The translations under genes were made by a program, and so were the position numbers. From Theocolax elegans (Eukaryota; Arthropoda; Insecta; Hymenoptera; Cerocephalidae), in assembly GCA_026168455.1 (NCBI GenBank), contig CM047426.1:68043342-68107341 (forward strand): a DNA stretch of 64,000 bases, in the 5' to 3' direction. The notes beneath the pieces are model-generated. The model worked only from the letters and a program-made list of their open reading frames with translations, made no database searches and was not told the origin of the DNA. Of the stretch, positions 48,605-59,334 are shown piece by piece; the stretch's first letter is position 1, and each line of letters starts with the position of its first letter.

Positions 48605-48862
48605 CTGGAACGCACATTACGAAATTAAAAAAAATTAATTTCTTCCTGTAGATGATGTCCAGGTCATTACTATTACCTCTAGGTCATCGCGGCATCATCT
48701 ACTGAAAAGCTCATAACAAAATTAAAAAAAAAATTAATTTCTTCCTGTAGATGATGTCCAGGTCCCTTATGTTACCTCCAGATCATCGCGGCATCATCTA
48801 CTGGAACGCACAGTACGAAATTTAAAAAAAAATATTCCCTTCCTGTTGATGATGTCCAGTCC
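48605..48862. repeat. hairpin minisatellite, block 1 (three units of ~98 bp)
   Basis: cttcctgtagatgatgtcc-like words at 48642, 48741 and 48839. Each unit ends catcatctactggaa(c/g)g, the inverse of its start, and units are joined by an A-rich linker. Same family as 49430-49870. Confidence 0.85.
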
Positions 48863-49429
48863 TTTAGTTTTAACTGATCGAGATAAACAAATAAATAATC
48901 GAGTTAAATAATCGCGGTTTTTTTATAAAAAAGTTAAGCATTATTTCAAATTAATCCGTGTGGTTCCGCGATCACTTTCATTAAAAAAAATTCATTTTTT
49001 CGAAAATTCAAGAGAGATAAGAAGAGTTAAAAAATAAAAAGTCTGCCTGTACGGACGTACGACCGTACGCTCAGACTTAAACTTTTAAACCATTAAAAAA
49101 TTAATTAAATACCTATAAAAAATTCAAACACTATGTCTAATTATTCCTTTGGGTGCCGCGATCATATTGAATTAAAAAAAATTAATTTTTATAAACTATT
49201 TAAAAAAATATAACATAATTTATACTTAAATCGTCATTTAGACAGTATAAAATTTGAATATAATGTGGATGGATGTTGATGTGGATAATATCATTTAATA
49301 TCTACTTAATGAACTGAATTTTCCTGAATATCTGAGAATTGATCTACTACTTACATCCTACATTCTAGTAATGTTGCTAATATCTCTGAGTTTATTAACA
49401 AAATTATCATAAATGTATAATAATTACTA
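48863..49429. other. AT-rich insertion between the two minisatellite blocks
   Basis: Contains a direct repeat of ccgcgatca(c/t)...ttaaaaaaaatt (48966 and 49157) and a GC word gtacggacgtacgaccgtacg (about 49052-49072). No gene. Confidence 0.5.
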
Positions 49430-49872
49430 TATATCTAGGAAGGTCCATTACGAAATAAAAAAAAAATTTCCTTCCTATAGAAGCTGTCTAGGTCGGTAAT
49501 GTTACCTCCAGGTCATTGGGGCAATATCTACTGAAATACCTATTACGAAATCAAAAAAAAAAATTTTCTTCCTGTAGAAGATGTCCAGGTTCCTACTGTT
49601 ACCTCCAGGTCGACGGGGCATTATCTACTGGCAGGCATATTACGAGATCAAAAAAAAAAATTTTCTTCTTGTAGATGATGTGCAGGTCACTAATGTTACT
49701 TCCAGGTCATCTGGGCAACATCTACTGGAAGGCATATTGCGAAATCAAAAAAAAAATGTTTCTTCCTGTAGAAGATGTACAGGTCGGTAATGTTACCTCC
49801 AGATCATCGGGGCAATATCTACTGAAAGACCTATTACGAAATCAAAAAAAAAATTTTCTTCCTTTAGTCATT
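49430..49872. repeat. hairpin minisatellite, block 2 (about five units of 97 bp)
   Basis: Starts at 49471, 49568, 49665, 49762 and 49858 (spacings 97, 97, 97, 96). In each unit CCTTCCxGTAGATGATG can pair with CATCATCTACTGGAAGG about 35 nt later, an arm of 16 of 17 pairs in the best unit, and atcaaaaaaaaaa separates hairpins. Overlapping readings at 49581-49875 simply repeat the same peptide and are not thought to be genes. Confidence 0.87.
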
Positions 49873-50431
49873 TAATGATCCTGAAGTCATTTGATTGCTG
49901 GTTACTAAGGGACGTTTGTAAAATTTGCTTGACGACCAGCAAACAAATGACTTCTTGTTTACTGGTCACTAAGAAATTTTTCTTGACGCCGATGCATCAG
50001 TCTAATCCTCAACGTCGACTTGAAATGACGTGCAGCGACGACTTAGATGAAGAGGATGAAATTCACCGAGGACCTTGGAATCTTTTGGAAAAATATGTAT
50101 GAATTTTCTTTCTGGTGTAAATCGGGTAACATTAAATTATTTTTAATTTTTTTTCTTTTCAAATTTTATAAAAATATAACCTAAAAATAAAGTGTAGCAA
50201 AAGTTATCCTACACTTGCGCCATACTTTGGACAAATTTGTCCCATATATCGGCCAATAACAAAATAATTTATAAGAACTTTGTAAGAAGTTTGGCATAAC
50301 TTTTGCAAACTTCTCCCAAACTTGAAATGCGTGAGTTGTCAAGGTTGGGATACTCTCATTGCACAAGTTTGCCCAAGTTTATACAAACATAAACTTGGGC
50401 GAAGTTTGGCCAAACTTTCTGATTTTTACGC
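49873..50431. other. no gene seen; short hairpins
   Basis: gcccaagtttat/ataaacttgggc (50370-50401) forms a perfect 12 bp hairpin, and aagtttggc words recur between 50290 and 50420. Confidence 0.55.
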
Positions 50432-50612
50432 GAGTTATTGGCGATTAAGCTTAAACATATTTTTTTCACGATTTTTCGATAACTGCGTATAACTTTTGTG
50501 AAACAGCCTATGAGATTGAATTTCATCTTAATTCTTTCATATTTGGGTACCAGAAAGCAGCTCTCAAAGTTGCAACGAAATCCGTTTCCCGGAAGATAGA
50601 ACCTCTCCTTGT
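50432..50612 (-). repeat. right member of the distant inverted repeat pair
   Basis: Inverse of 46771-46952, from ttattggcgattaagctta to cctctccttg. The pair brackets about 3.5 kb including the hairpin minisatellite. Confidence 0.8.
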
Positions 50613-50844
50613 AAGACTATTTACGTGCTATGTTCTCCTTGAAAATAAGTTTGTCGGGAGAAGAGAGTGGCATGGGTCTCAAGGTAGAATTAAAACCGGT
50701 TATGTATAAATCACCCCAAAAGCTTCAAATCATCACTAAGCTTCGTGATCGGTGTTAAAAAGATATTCAATAGCGCAGCAATTTGATAATATTTCGTTAT
50801 ACTACAAATTTGAGCATGGGAATTGTTATCATCAATATACCACC

Positions 50845-50992
50845 ATTGATACAAGCACCACTGGGGAATGTACTTTCAACAAGTGCTTTCTTTACAAAGA
50901 CATCATATGGTCTCCGTAGCTGATTAGCACCACTTGGGAGCATAAAGAAGCATAAAAGAAGCAGTTCAAATAACAATAAAAAAAGTACCATG
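50845..50992 (+). mobile_element. SINE fragment, tRNA head missing
   Basis: Starts attgatacaagcaccactgg and follows the body of the SINE at 27456-27655 to cataaagaagcataaaagaag and an A-rich end. The internal gagcga box is altered. Confidence 0.8.
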
Positions 50993-51170
50993 TTACCATC
51001 TATGCATATGACCATAGAGCTAGCTTTCACATGAGTATTAAGGAGGTTCTAGTGTAAACATAAATACGCTAAAAAATCTGAAAATTTGTAAATAAGTGAA
51101 ATTTTACTGGAAAATATCCTTCTAAATTTTCAAAAAGCTAGGGTACTTACTTTGTTTCTATATCTTTTAA

Positions 51171-52229
51171 GGGGGTCTCATACTCAATTCTGCGATTTTA
51201 CCGTTCTGACCGACGGTAATGCTGGTTATATGTAAGAAATGATAACTATCATCAAAAGCGCCATCTATGGCAAGTCGTAATCGAAGTGATCGTAGATGGC
51301 GCCATTGATGTCCAGAGCATCGTAATAAAAATAGTGTGACTATTTTTTTCCATTATAAAAATTAAAAAATAACGTATTTCACTTATACGCATTTTCTATT
51401 ATCTATTATAATCCATATTTCGATATATACATATATAATAAATGTTACGTATATTTGGTTTACGGAATTTGTATGTATTTCAATTATACGTATTTATTTT
51501 TTTTACATACTGAAAAAATACGACATTACATTCAAGACCAACGATAGCAGAACCCAAGGGAGCGGAGCACGGCTCGCAAGTCGATTTTTGATCCGCTCCC
51601 TTGGGTTGATCGATAGATATCTATGATAAATACGTAGTACGGTTCAATTTGCCATGTCGAAAATTCAACTAGTCATAATATGAGTATCAGTATGACACGT
51701 ATTAAAAAATTTTATAGGAGTCAAATCAAATTATTTTGCTCGGCTATTTGTCTCGAGTCTGAAACAAATGCGCATGCGTGATGCCGATAGTGGCGGCGTC
51801 GAAAGCATATTCTAGCTTGCCATGATCCGTGCGTACTGCCATCTAGCGTAAAATATTCTTTTAATAATGATAATAAAACTACTTTTAGTTTTATAAAACT
51901 ATGCAAAACAAACAGTTAGATGCCCTTTATTAAATAATTATTTACTTCTATACAAAGTTTCAAGTCATTTTATTGATACGTGTAAGAGAAAACCTTGTAC
52001 GAAAATTTCATTATGTGGACGCCGTAGATAGTGTTTTTTTATACAAGGTTTTCTCTTCAATGCCTCAATGTAATAAATAGAAACTTTGCACAGTGATACA
52101 TAACTACAAAAGAAAGGGCACCTATCTTCTAGTTTGTCGAAATTCTTTATATTTATCTAGATTGAAGTATTTTTCGACCATACTATCACTCTATTGGCTC
52201 GGTCGGTAAAAATTGAGTATGAGACCCCC
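51171..52229. mobile_element. element B: 1.06 kb TTAA-flanked relative of element A
   Basis: Ends GGGGGTCTCATACTCAATT (51171) and AATTGAGTATGAGACCCCC (to 52229), TTAA on each side (51167-51170, 52230-52233). Like A it has a subterminal gcgccatct...agatggcgcc pair (51258-51305), and a cggtcggtaa word near the right end. A 16 bp perfect hairpin, AACCCAAGGGAGCGGA with its inverse, lies at 51551-51607. No transposase. Confidence 0.88.
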
Positions 52230-52292
52230 TTAACGTTAAAACGAGTTCAATCATATGCGTATGTGTTATATTAAAATTTGTTAGAATTTTAT

Positions 52293-53290
52293 TTAATATA
52301 ACAACATGTACGAGAGAATATGCGCTTCGTTTACATTAATATCCATATTACTTGCGATTGTTTCTAATTTATTTTCACCCTTAACTTTCTTTTTATTGCA
52401 ATTTTGTATTAATGGCAATGTGAAATATTTTTCCATAAATGTTGTTTTTAACGCTTTTAACAATCGAGGATAATCGAAATTACAATTATGAGCTATTAGT
52501 ACACATTTCGTTTTAAATAAACATAAAAACTCGTAAAATGCAATCATTACGTCCGATAAAGAAAGTGGCTCTAGAATATTTCCTTGTAAGGTTAAATTTC
52601 CATCTTGACATCGTAAACCAGTGACTAAAGTAGATCTTTCATTTATCTTTTGAGTCAGTTTAATATAAACAGATAATGTAAAATTGTTGTACATTGCTGC
52701 TATTTGCAGAATATCTGCACTTTTTCCAAAGTCCTCTGTTTCCAAATCGAACAGTATCACGGTAGGTTCATCATCAAATTTTATTAACGGAATAGAAAGA
52801 TTTAAATCTAAATTTAAAAGCCCTTCATCAGATTCGTGCATTTATCCTTTTGTAAGCTCTTTTTCTGTCGTAATTCAGTCTTACATTTTTTTAAAAATAG
52901 ACGACGTTTTTTCAAGCTACGTGTCAACGAATTGGCATATATTTTTCGAGAACGTAAGTCTTTTTGATTAGTATATGTCTTCGTATATTTTTCTGGTGAC
53001 AGAGATAACTTTTCGGCTAATCTTGCAACATACTGTTCGCCATCATTTTTTTGGTTAATTGCACATGCTACTCTCATATCACCAGACGTAGTCATACCGT
53101 TAATTTTATATTTTAGCGCCTTGTTTGCAATCACAGAATTCAAACTTTCGTTATAGTCCGGGCGCTGACGGGGATTTCGTGGCCACTTTTTGTCCCCTCG
53201 GAAACTTTTCATATTTGTATGTTTACTGGGTCGTAGAAACCGAATTTCGAGGTTTCCAGGCCCGAATTTGGTCCCATTTTTAATGAAAAT
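52293..53290 (-). pseudogene. Mutator-like transposase tail with DnaQ-type exonuclease
   Basis: Minus strand. The first part (53212-52814) reads NESLNSVIANKALKYK, VACAINQKNDGEQYV and then a basic RSLKKRRLFLKK region. I know this order (xES(L/F)NSxIAxKAPK...) from Mutator-like transposase proteins of cnidarians and arthropods, where a DnaQ-like 3'-5' exonuclease follows. The second part (52841-52293, next frame, 28 bp overlap) is that exonuclease: ILFDLETEDF (Asp32, Glu34), LIAHNCNFDYPRLL (Asp123), but after NEAH (His174) the sequence diverges and the last Asp is lost. The catalytic transposase core upstream is missing. Truncated and frameshifted. Confidence 0.72.
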
Positions 53291-53444
53291 ACCAAATTTT
53301 GAAAATTGACCTATTTAATGCCAAAAATGAATTTTTATATTGTATAAGTATATATTTTTTTATAATAATTACGTACATAAATAGTTATTTTACCGCGAAT
53401 CACCCCAATAAAGAACGAAACTCAAATAAAAAGGCTTTAAAATG

Positions 53445-54235
53445 TGAATTTCTCCAAATAATGGTAAATTGCTTGTATACATTATTAGTTATATGATAAA
53501 TGAATTTATTGATCTCCACAAGCCAAAGACTATTCCTCACAACTTAGTAAGGCGGACTGCATTAATACCAGCCTCTTTAATAACCTCACGGGATGAGTGT
53601 TTGACAAAAGACCAAGACAAGCTAAGTCAAAATAACAATTTGAATTAAAGTAAAAAATGAAATAAAACGGAAAAAGAAAGTGAAAGCAAAAGAATTTTTT
53701 ATTGTATTGCGCCTTGAGTATGCCTGGTGGGCTCATCAGCAGAGTCCAGGCATCTCGTCTCTAGATACAGAAAATAAATAATATAAAATTTTTTGAAAAA
53801 ACGACTCTACTCCGACGAGGAAGACATGGGGTATACATATGACCAACCGATAACAAAGTTTAGTAAGTGCCACATATTAACAGGTAGCCCCCTAACGCAC
53901 TTACATAGAACTAATGTCTTAATCGTCAGAATATTGCCGGAGAAAGCATATTCGTGATCCAATGCCATATAATTTTAAAATGTGAATTTCTCCAAATAAT
54001 GGTAAATGGCTTGTTTACATCATTAGTTATATGATAAATGAATTTATTGATATCCACAAGCCAAAGACTATTCCTCACAACTCAGTAAGGTGAGCTAGCC
54101 AGTAAGGAGTACCAGCCTCTTTGATAACCGTGAGGTTATTAAAGAGGCTGGTATTAATGCAGTCCGCCTTACTGAGTTGTGAGGAACAGTCTTTGGCTTG
54201 TGGAGATCAATAAATTCATTTATCATATATCAAAT
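53445..54235. repeat. direct and inverted copies of a ~150 bp block
   Basis: aaatgtgaatttctccaaat...cacaagccaaagactattcc occurs at 53451 and again at 53981. The second copy continues into a near-perfect palindrome (54058-54232) centred on tgataaccgtgaggttat, with accagcctctttgataacc/ggttattaaagaggctggt at its core. Non-coding. Confidence 0.82.
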
Positions 54236-54244
54236 AAAAAAGGC

Positions 54245-54862
54245 TTGTGCGCTCTTTTCTTATGCACTAGGCCCAATCCGCACTTTTTAAATGTAATATA
54301 AGCACACTCATACGCTCATGTATATACATGTGTGCGAGCGTGCGTGTGTGTGCGTATGTGTGTGTGTGTCTGTGTTATGCATATTCCATTAATTACATTA
54401 AATAAAAAAAATAATTTAAAAAGGTAATTTAACTAAATCGAATTGAATTAAATATATATATTTTGCGCATGAAAAAATAAATGTTTATTTCGGAGCTTGT
54501 ACCGAATTGTAATTGTAAAAGTTGTTCTACAAAAACATGCGGGTGCAAGTCAGCCGGATTAGCATGCACATCATTTTGCGCATGTCGAGCAAATAAAGTT
54601 TGTAAAAATCAACATGATCATGCAAATTTGTTTAATGACATATAATTAGACATAAACAATAAATAGAAAATTTATTATCCATCAAATAAATATTTATTTA
54701 ATTTAATTTGACTTATCTGAATTACCTTTAAAAAAAATTTATTTTTAATTTTAAGTAATTAATTATATGTTATATACGTATAAATGCATTATATGTGTGT
54801 GTACAAATATATGCGAGTATGTGGATTGGGCCTAATACATACTTAAAGAGCGTGCATGCTAA
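54245..54862. mobile_element. short inverted-repeat element carrying a CXC coding fragment
   Basis: gcttgtgcgctctttt...actaggcccaatccgcac (54243-54283) matches the inverse of gtggattgggcctaatacat...agagcgtgcatgc (54820-54861). Inside are a gt-rich tract (54331-54375) and the CXC reading. Likely an internally deleted copy of the Mutator-like element next to it, since CXC domains end such proteins; target duplication not seen. Confidence 0.65.
54481..54645 (+). CDS. Cys-rich CXC (tesmin/TSO1-like) peptide, 54 residues
   Basis: ATG 54481 to TAA 54643-54645. Cysteines at residues 10, 12, 15, 20, 22, 29, 33, 35 and 41 give CxCx2Cx4CxCx6Cx3CxCx5C, the zinc-binding spacing of CXC/CRC domains. Sequence begins MFISELVPNCNCKSC. 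Alone it is too short for a host CXC protein, and it lies between inverted repeats, so I take it as the preserved 3' coding end of a transposase. It is open with no damage, unlike its neighbours. Not known whether it is transcribed. Confidence 0.6.
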   Translation: MFISELVPNCNCKSCSTKTCGCKSAGLACTSFCACRANKVCKNQHDHANLFNDI

Positions 54863-55372
54863 TTATTATAAAAAATATATTTATATATTTATTTATTATT
54901 AACTCCAGACATTACAATATTTTACAATAAATGTATCCTATAGAGGTGAGCACTGCACCTGTACATAGGAGCCGGAGAACTTAACACTGTATCCTAATAC
55001 TAAATTAACCTAATACTATATTTAATAAGAGTTTTGCAACTTAATCACTATAATTAGTATACTGTTTAGTGCATCCCTCTTTTACATTTTTTTTTAAAAC
55101 ACTTTAAGTTTAAATGCTTATATTATTCTTTAATGGCTCTAGCAGTTGTGAACGTTTCTGTTATCGCATTTCTGTTTCTTGCAAAAATAATTCTCTATGT
55201 TGTTTAGTCTTGCAGGGCAAGTGAGTCCAACCGCACAAGTGACTCTGTAATGTGGAAACATTTCCTGATGTTGTTTTGAAGAATCACATTTACATGCTGA
55301 TATACTTATACAATATATAAATTCATTTTTGCATTAAATAAGATTATTTTTCCGAAAAACTTAAAAAATTCG

Positions 55373-56395
55373 GTGTTTTCATTAAAATGGGCCATATCTC
55401 AAAATGGGACCAAATTTGGGCCTGAGAACCTCGAAATTCGGTTTCTACGACCCAAAAAACATACAAATATGAAAAGTTCCCGAGGGGACAATAAGTGGCC
55501 ACGAAACCCTAATCAGAGCCCGGACTATTACACAATAGTAAAATCAGCAGGTTCGTATGGAGTAGAGATATGGGGGTGGGAAAGGTGGGAAGAAATAGAA
55601 AGGCTACAAAGTATATATACAGAAATGGCAATGGGCTTGAATATTAATACTTCAGCATATATCTGGAGAATGGAGGCAGGTAGAAAAAGTCTAGAAATTG
55701 AAAATTGGAAAAAAGCTTATGACTACTTACAGAAAATTAATGAAATGGAGGAGGAAAGATTACCCAAGATATGCTTTAAGGAGGAAATAAGGGGGATAAA
55801 AAATGGATATCCAACGGAGTGGGGGAAAAGGGTGGTAAAAGCTTTTAGAAAAGTAGGAGATGGAATAGGTCCAGGATGGATATTAGGAAATAAAGATAAA
55901 CTAGCAGTTAGGGAAAAGGGAGAAAGAGCAGTGTTAACAATGACAGAACAAGAAATACAGACAGACTGGTACAAGATAGACAGTTCTAAATACTGGGACA
56001 AATACGGGGAATGGAAAACTCAAGTAGGAAGAGAAAAATATTGGGATGATAGGAAAACAGGTAGGAAGATAAAAGAACAATGGGCAAGAATAAGATGTGG
56101 TAATATGAGAAAAACAGAAAATAAAGGTTTTAAAGACAATTTGTGTAGGGTATGTATGGAAGAAGAGGAAACTTTGGAACATATATGGAAATGCAAGATA
56201 GCAGACGAAAAAATTAGAAAAGATTGGGGGGTTGCAGTAGAGTTATTGGGACTAAGAGAAGGAAAAGATAAACAACAAAAGACGTTAAAACAAATTCTAA
56301 GGGGAGAACCGATAAAGGAAGTATGCAATTATTGCAAAGAATTCGAGAAATTAGCGAAAAAGGGTACTGAAAAGGAGAAAAGGAAAAACAATTAG
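55373..56395 (+). pseudogene. chimeric open reading frame: Mutator-element segment fused to LINE ORF2 C-terminus
   Basis: 340 codons without a stop. Residues 1-52 (to about 55530) repeat the Mutator-like segment at 53140-53290 (FGPENLEIRFLRPKKHTNMK, then WPRNP and SPDY). From about residue 57 the protein is the C-terminus of a LINE ORF2: YGVEIWGWERWEEIERLQ, a Lys/Glu-rich middle and a zinc-knuckle-like CRVCMEEEETLEHIWKC (residues 261-277), ending in a basic tail. No reverse transcriptase precedes it, so the LINE part is 5' truncated, as usual for such insertions, and landed in a Mutator copy in frame. Well preserved, so a young insertion. Start ATG chosen only as the first in frame; expression is unknown. 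Confidence 0.7.
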
Positions 56396-59173
56396 GTAAG
56401 GGAAGCAGATAGGGAAAAATAAAATAAAAATATTGTATTTAGGTATTGCGTTTAGGTATATAAGTTTGTAAATATATGTATATATATAAAAGTGTAATAA
56501 AAATGTAAAGATAGGATTATTATATTTAGTATAAAGATTAATGTTAAGTGCGGTATAAATGTCGGAAAAAACATGTAAAAAGAAAAAATGTAATTATTTC
56601 TATACATGGAAAATAAAATACTATACTATATTGCAAAAATTGGCTAATACTCTCGAGTAAAAATCAGTCTATGTAAAATGAGATACATTGCTATGAAAAC
56701 AATAGAACGAGGATTGCCTAGATAAATCTCAAACAATACTTTTGAGACTCTGAAGTTTAATTTTCCTACCACATCGAATTAGTAAATTAATTATTAATTT
56801 CAATACTTATTGTTTTTGCTTTTAATATTTTTTTTATCTTACAAAGGACACGTACAATTTTCTAGTATCAAAATTATAATATTATTTCAATCATTAATAA
56901 TTTTAATCACGTTTTAATAACTTGTTCTTTTGGTTTCGATTTACTCAATGAAGAACTTCTTTTAAAAAAATAACATAGCTTGTAAATTGGCAAGTGTCAT
57001 AAACAGCTGTTTTCATTCTAAAAAATGGGAGAATATAGACTAGCAAAAAGTGTTTTATTTCCAGGAAGAAAGTATAAACATTTTTTCCTTAGTTATTTCT
57101 ATTAAATTTCTTTTATACAAAAAAAAGTTTTATATCAAGCTATTTACGAGAAATATTAATACATATTAAAATTGATCCCATCCCAGGAATGAAGCAGCCA
57201 TGTGTAACTTACGTTAACTTTAAACTACTAGAAGTGTATCATACATGTGTTACATAGATTGTTTTGTAACTTTGGAATATGCTTTCTTATGTAAATATGA
57301 AAAACTTACCTATTAGTCGTAATTACTTTCAATGAGCCTTGTGAGTTTTTGAGCTATATCAAAAGTTATAACCTATTGAATTTAAATTTTGAAGAAAATT
57401 AGTACCAGTTTAATTATTTGTAACTAACTAGCAATTAAAATGTCTATTTCCATCCAAAATCCATAGATTTAAAAAAAATAAAGACAAATAAGCCAATTTA
57501 TTCCAAAGTACAAGCAGAAATAATAAAGCTAAAATTTCATTAAAATTGCTATTAATTTTTGTTTTAACTCTAATTTCGGCATACATTGACGTATACCAAC
57601 GTATTTTATTTTTTTAAATTGTATCTATTTAATCCGAGTTTATTTTTAGGCTGAATTTTAATGGCTAACTAGTAGTTAGCTTTAAGAGATTGAACTGATA
57701 CTGATTTTCTTTGAAGTTTTACTTTAATTGCTTTTTACTAATTTGACAGAGAGACCATGAAAATGAGTATGGCAACTTTTTAATATTTTTATATAATAAT
57801 ACGTATCCCAAAGTTACAATACAATCTGTGCTTTAAAGGTATGCGACTGTCCTAGTCAGTTTTATTCATACGTCATTCAATATATATATATATATATATA
57901 TATCGGTACAACTAAATATAACATAATTTTTATACATTTATGTATTATTGTAAATGAGTGCATGTATGACTATATAATGAAAATATTTTTATCAGTTGAT
58001 ACAATCTTTTCATTTATTGCGGTAATAAAGAGATTTTATTTAGTTTTATATTTTACGGTATGCATAAAAAATTTTTGAATGTACAAATTTTGATATTGTG
58101 CGTGTTAGGCAGGATGTTTCGATTTGATCTTGTGATACGATTTCATTTGTTAGTAAAGTTATGGGTTATATTCAATGTTTAATATCTGTATACTTAATGT
58201 AGGTAGTATATATAATAAAATTTAATAACTAATGTTTGCTGTTTTAGAAATATAGTCCATAAAACATTAATTTTTAATTAATTAAATAAAAATTGTGACC
58301 TTGTATAAATATTATTTTCTTGCAGTCTTTTAAAAAATAGTAAAATGCTTAAAAATAACTAAGCAAATAATTTCATGTAAAGAAAGTTTAATTGTATTAA
58401 TGCAAAAAAAATTTTCTTCAAATATTTAGCAAGTAACATCTTAACTTATATTATTTTAAGCATCTATTTCGTTACTGTACAGAAGTCAACATTTTGAAAC
58501 CATTATATTATAATAATATCTAACAAATATTCATATATATTAAATTTCGAATAATTGAAATCATAGTTGTAAGTGACTACTTTAACAAAGCACTAAAAAC
58601 ATTATTAAGTAGACGCACATATTTTGTATTACTTTAGTTATATAAAATTATGTTTAAACAAACAATTCATTTCTGTATACTTGAATGAGAAAAAATAAAA
58701 CTAAAGAATCTATTACATATTGCTAAACACTACAATATATAACAGATTTTTTAAATTTTATATCTTTGCTACATTGAATGTTACAATAGTTTCAACATTT
58801 TTACTCCAGTCCATAATTATCTCTTAGTTACCAAGATTAGGCGAAATCTTATATTAGTTACTCCAATAAAACTTCAATCATAAAATTTTGAAAAAATATC
58901 AAATTTTAAATATATAGACAAGATAATGTTGGGTCATCCATATTAGCTTAATTCAGGAATAAATGGTAATTTTTATAAAGACGTTGACATTTCATATTAT
59001 AAATAAATTTTTATACATAAACGAAACGACGAAGCATATATTAGGTTTTCTATGAACGAATATTATTATTTAAATTAAAGCAATACTACGAAATATTGAT
59101 AATTTAAATTATAATTATTTATTATTTATTAGCAATTGCTTCTGATGACGGAGTAATAATTATTTTAAATCAT
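56396..59173. other. AT-rich sequence, no gene seen
   Basis: No coding or repeat feature recognised apart from a (TA)n microsatellite at about 57879-57903. Confidence 0.6.
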
Positions 59174-59330
59174 TGAAACTAATGGTATATCCGTCCAATA
59201 ATTTTTTTTTGCAACGTTAGCTCGCGATAATCCTAAGATTTGAATTTTTCCTGAAGAGGGCCATAATAAATAGATGGCCGAAACGTTGGAAATAAAAAAA
59301 TTATTGGACAGATATACCATTAGTTTCAAT
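59174..59330. repeat. inverted repeat around a Penelope-like 3' end
   Basis: ttgaaactaatggtatatcc...ccaataattttttt (59174-59212) pairs with aaaaaaattattgg...gatataccattagtttcaa (59291-59328). The ~80 bp centre carries the hammerhead-like motif. PLE copies are often flanked by inverted partial copies of their end, which would explain this. Confidence 0.7.
59242..59292 (+). ncRNA. hammerhead-ribozyme-like motif
   Basis: CTGAAGA (59251-59257, core CUGANGA), stem II GGGCCAT/ATGGCC (59258-59264, 59274-59279), GAAA (59280-59283), ACGT and a possible cleavage base at 59287. Stem I would pair TTTTC (59246-59250) with GGAAA (59288-59292), one G-T wobble. All invariant core bases are present. The palindromic ACGT gives almost no stem III in a monomer, as in the dimer-type hammerheads reported from Penelope-like elements. 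Confidence 0.6.
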
Positions 59331-59334
59331 TACT

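Noticed and set aside
48605..49872. CRISPR array
   Set aside because: Eukaryotic context, no unique spacers: the whole 97 bp unit is repeated.
49581..49875. ORFs with repeated peptide over the hairpin minisatellite
   Set aside because: They arise because the 97 bp unit is close to a multiple of three; the hairpin, not the protein, is what repeats.
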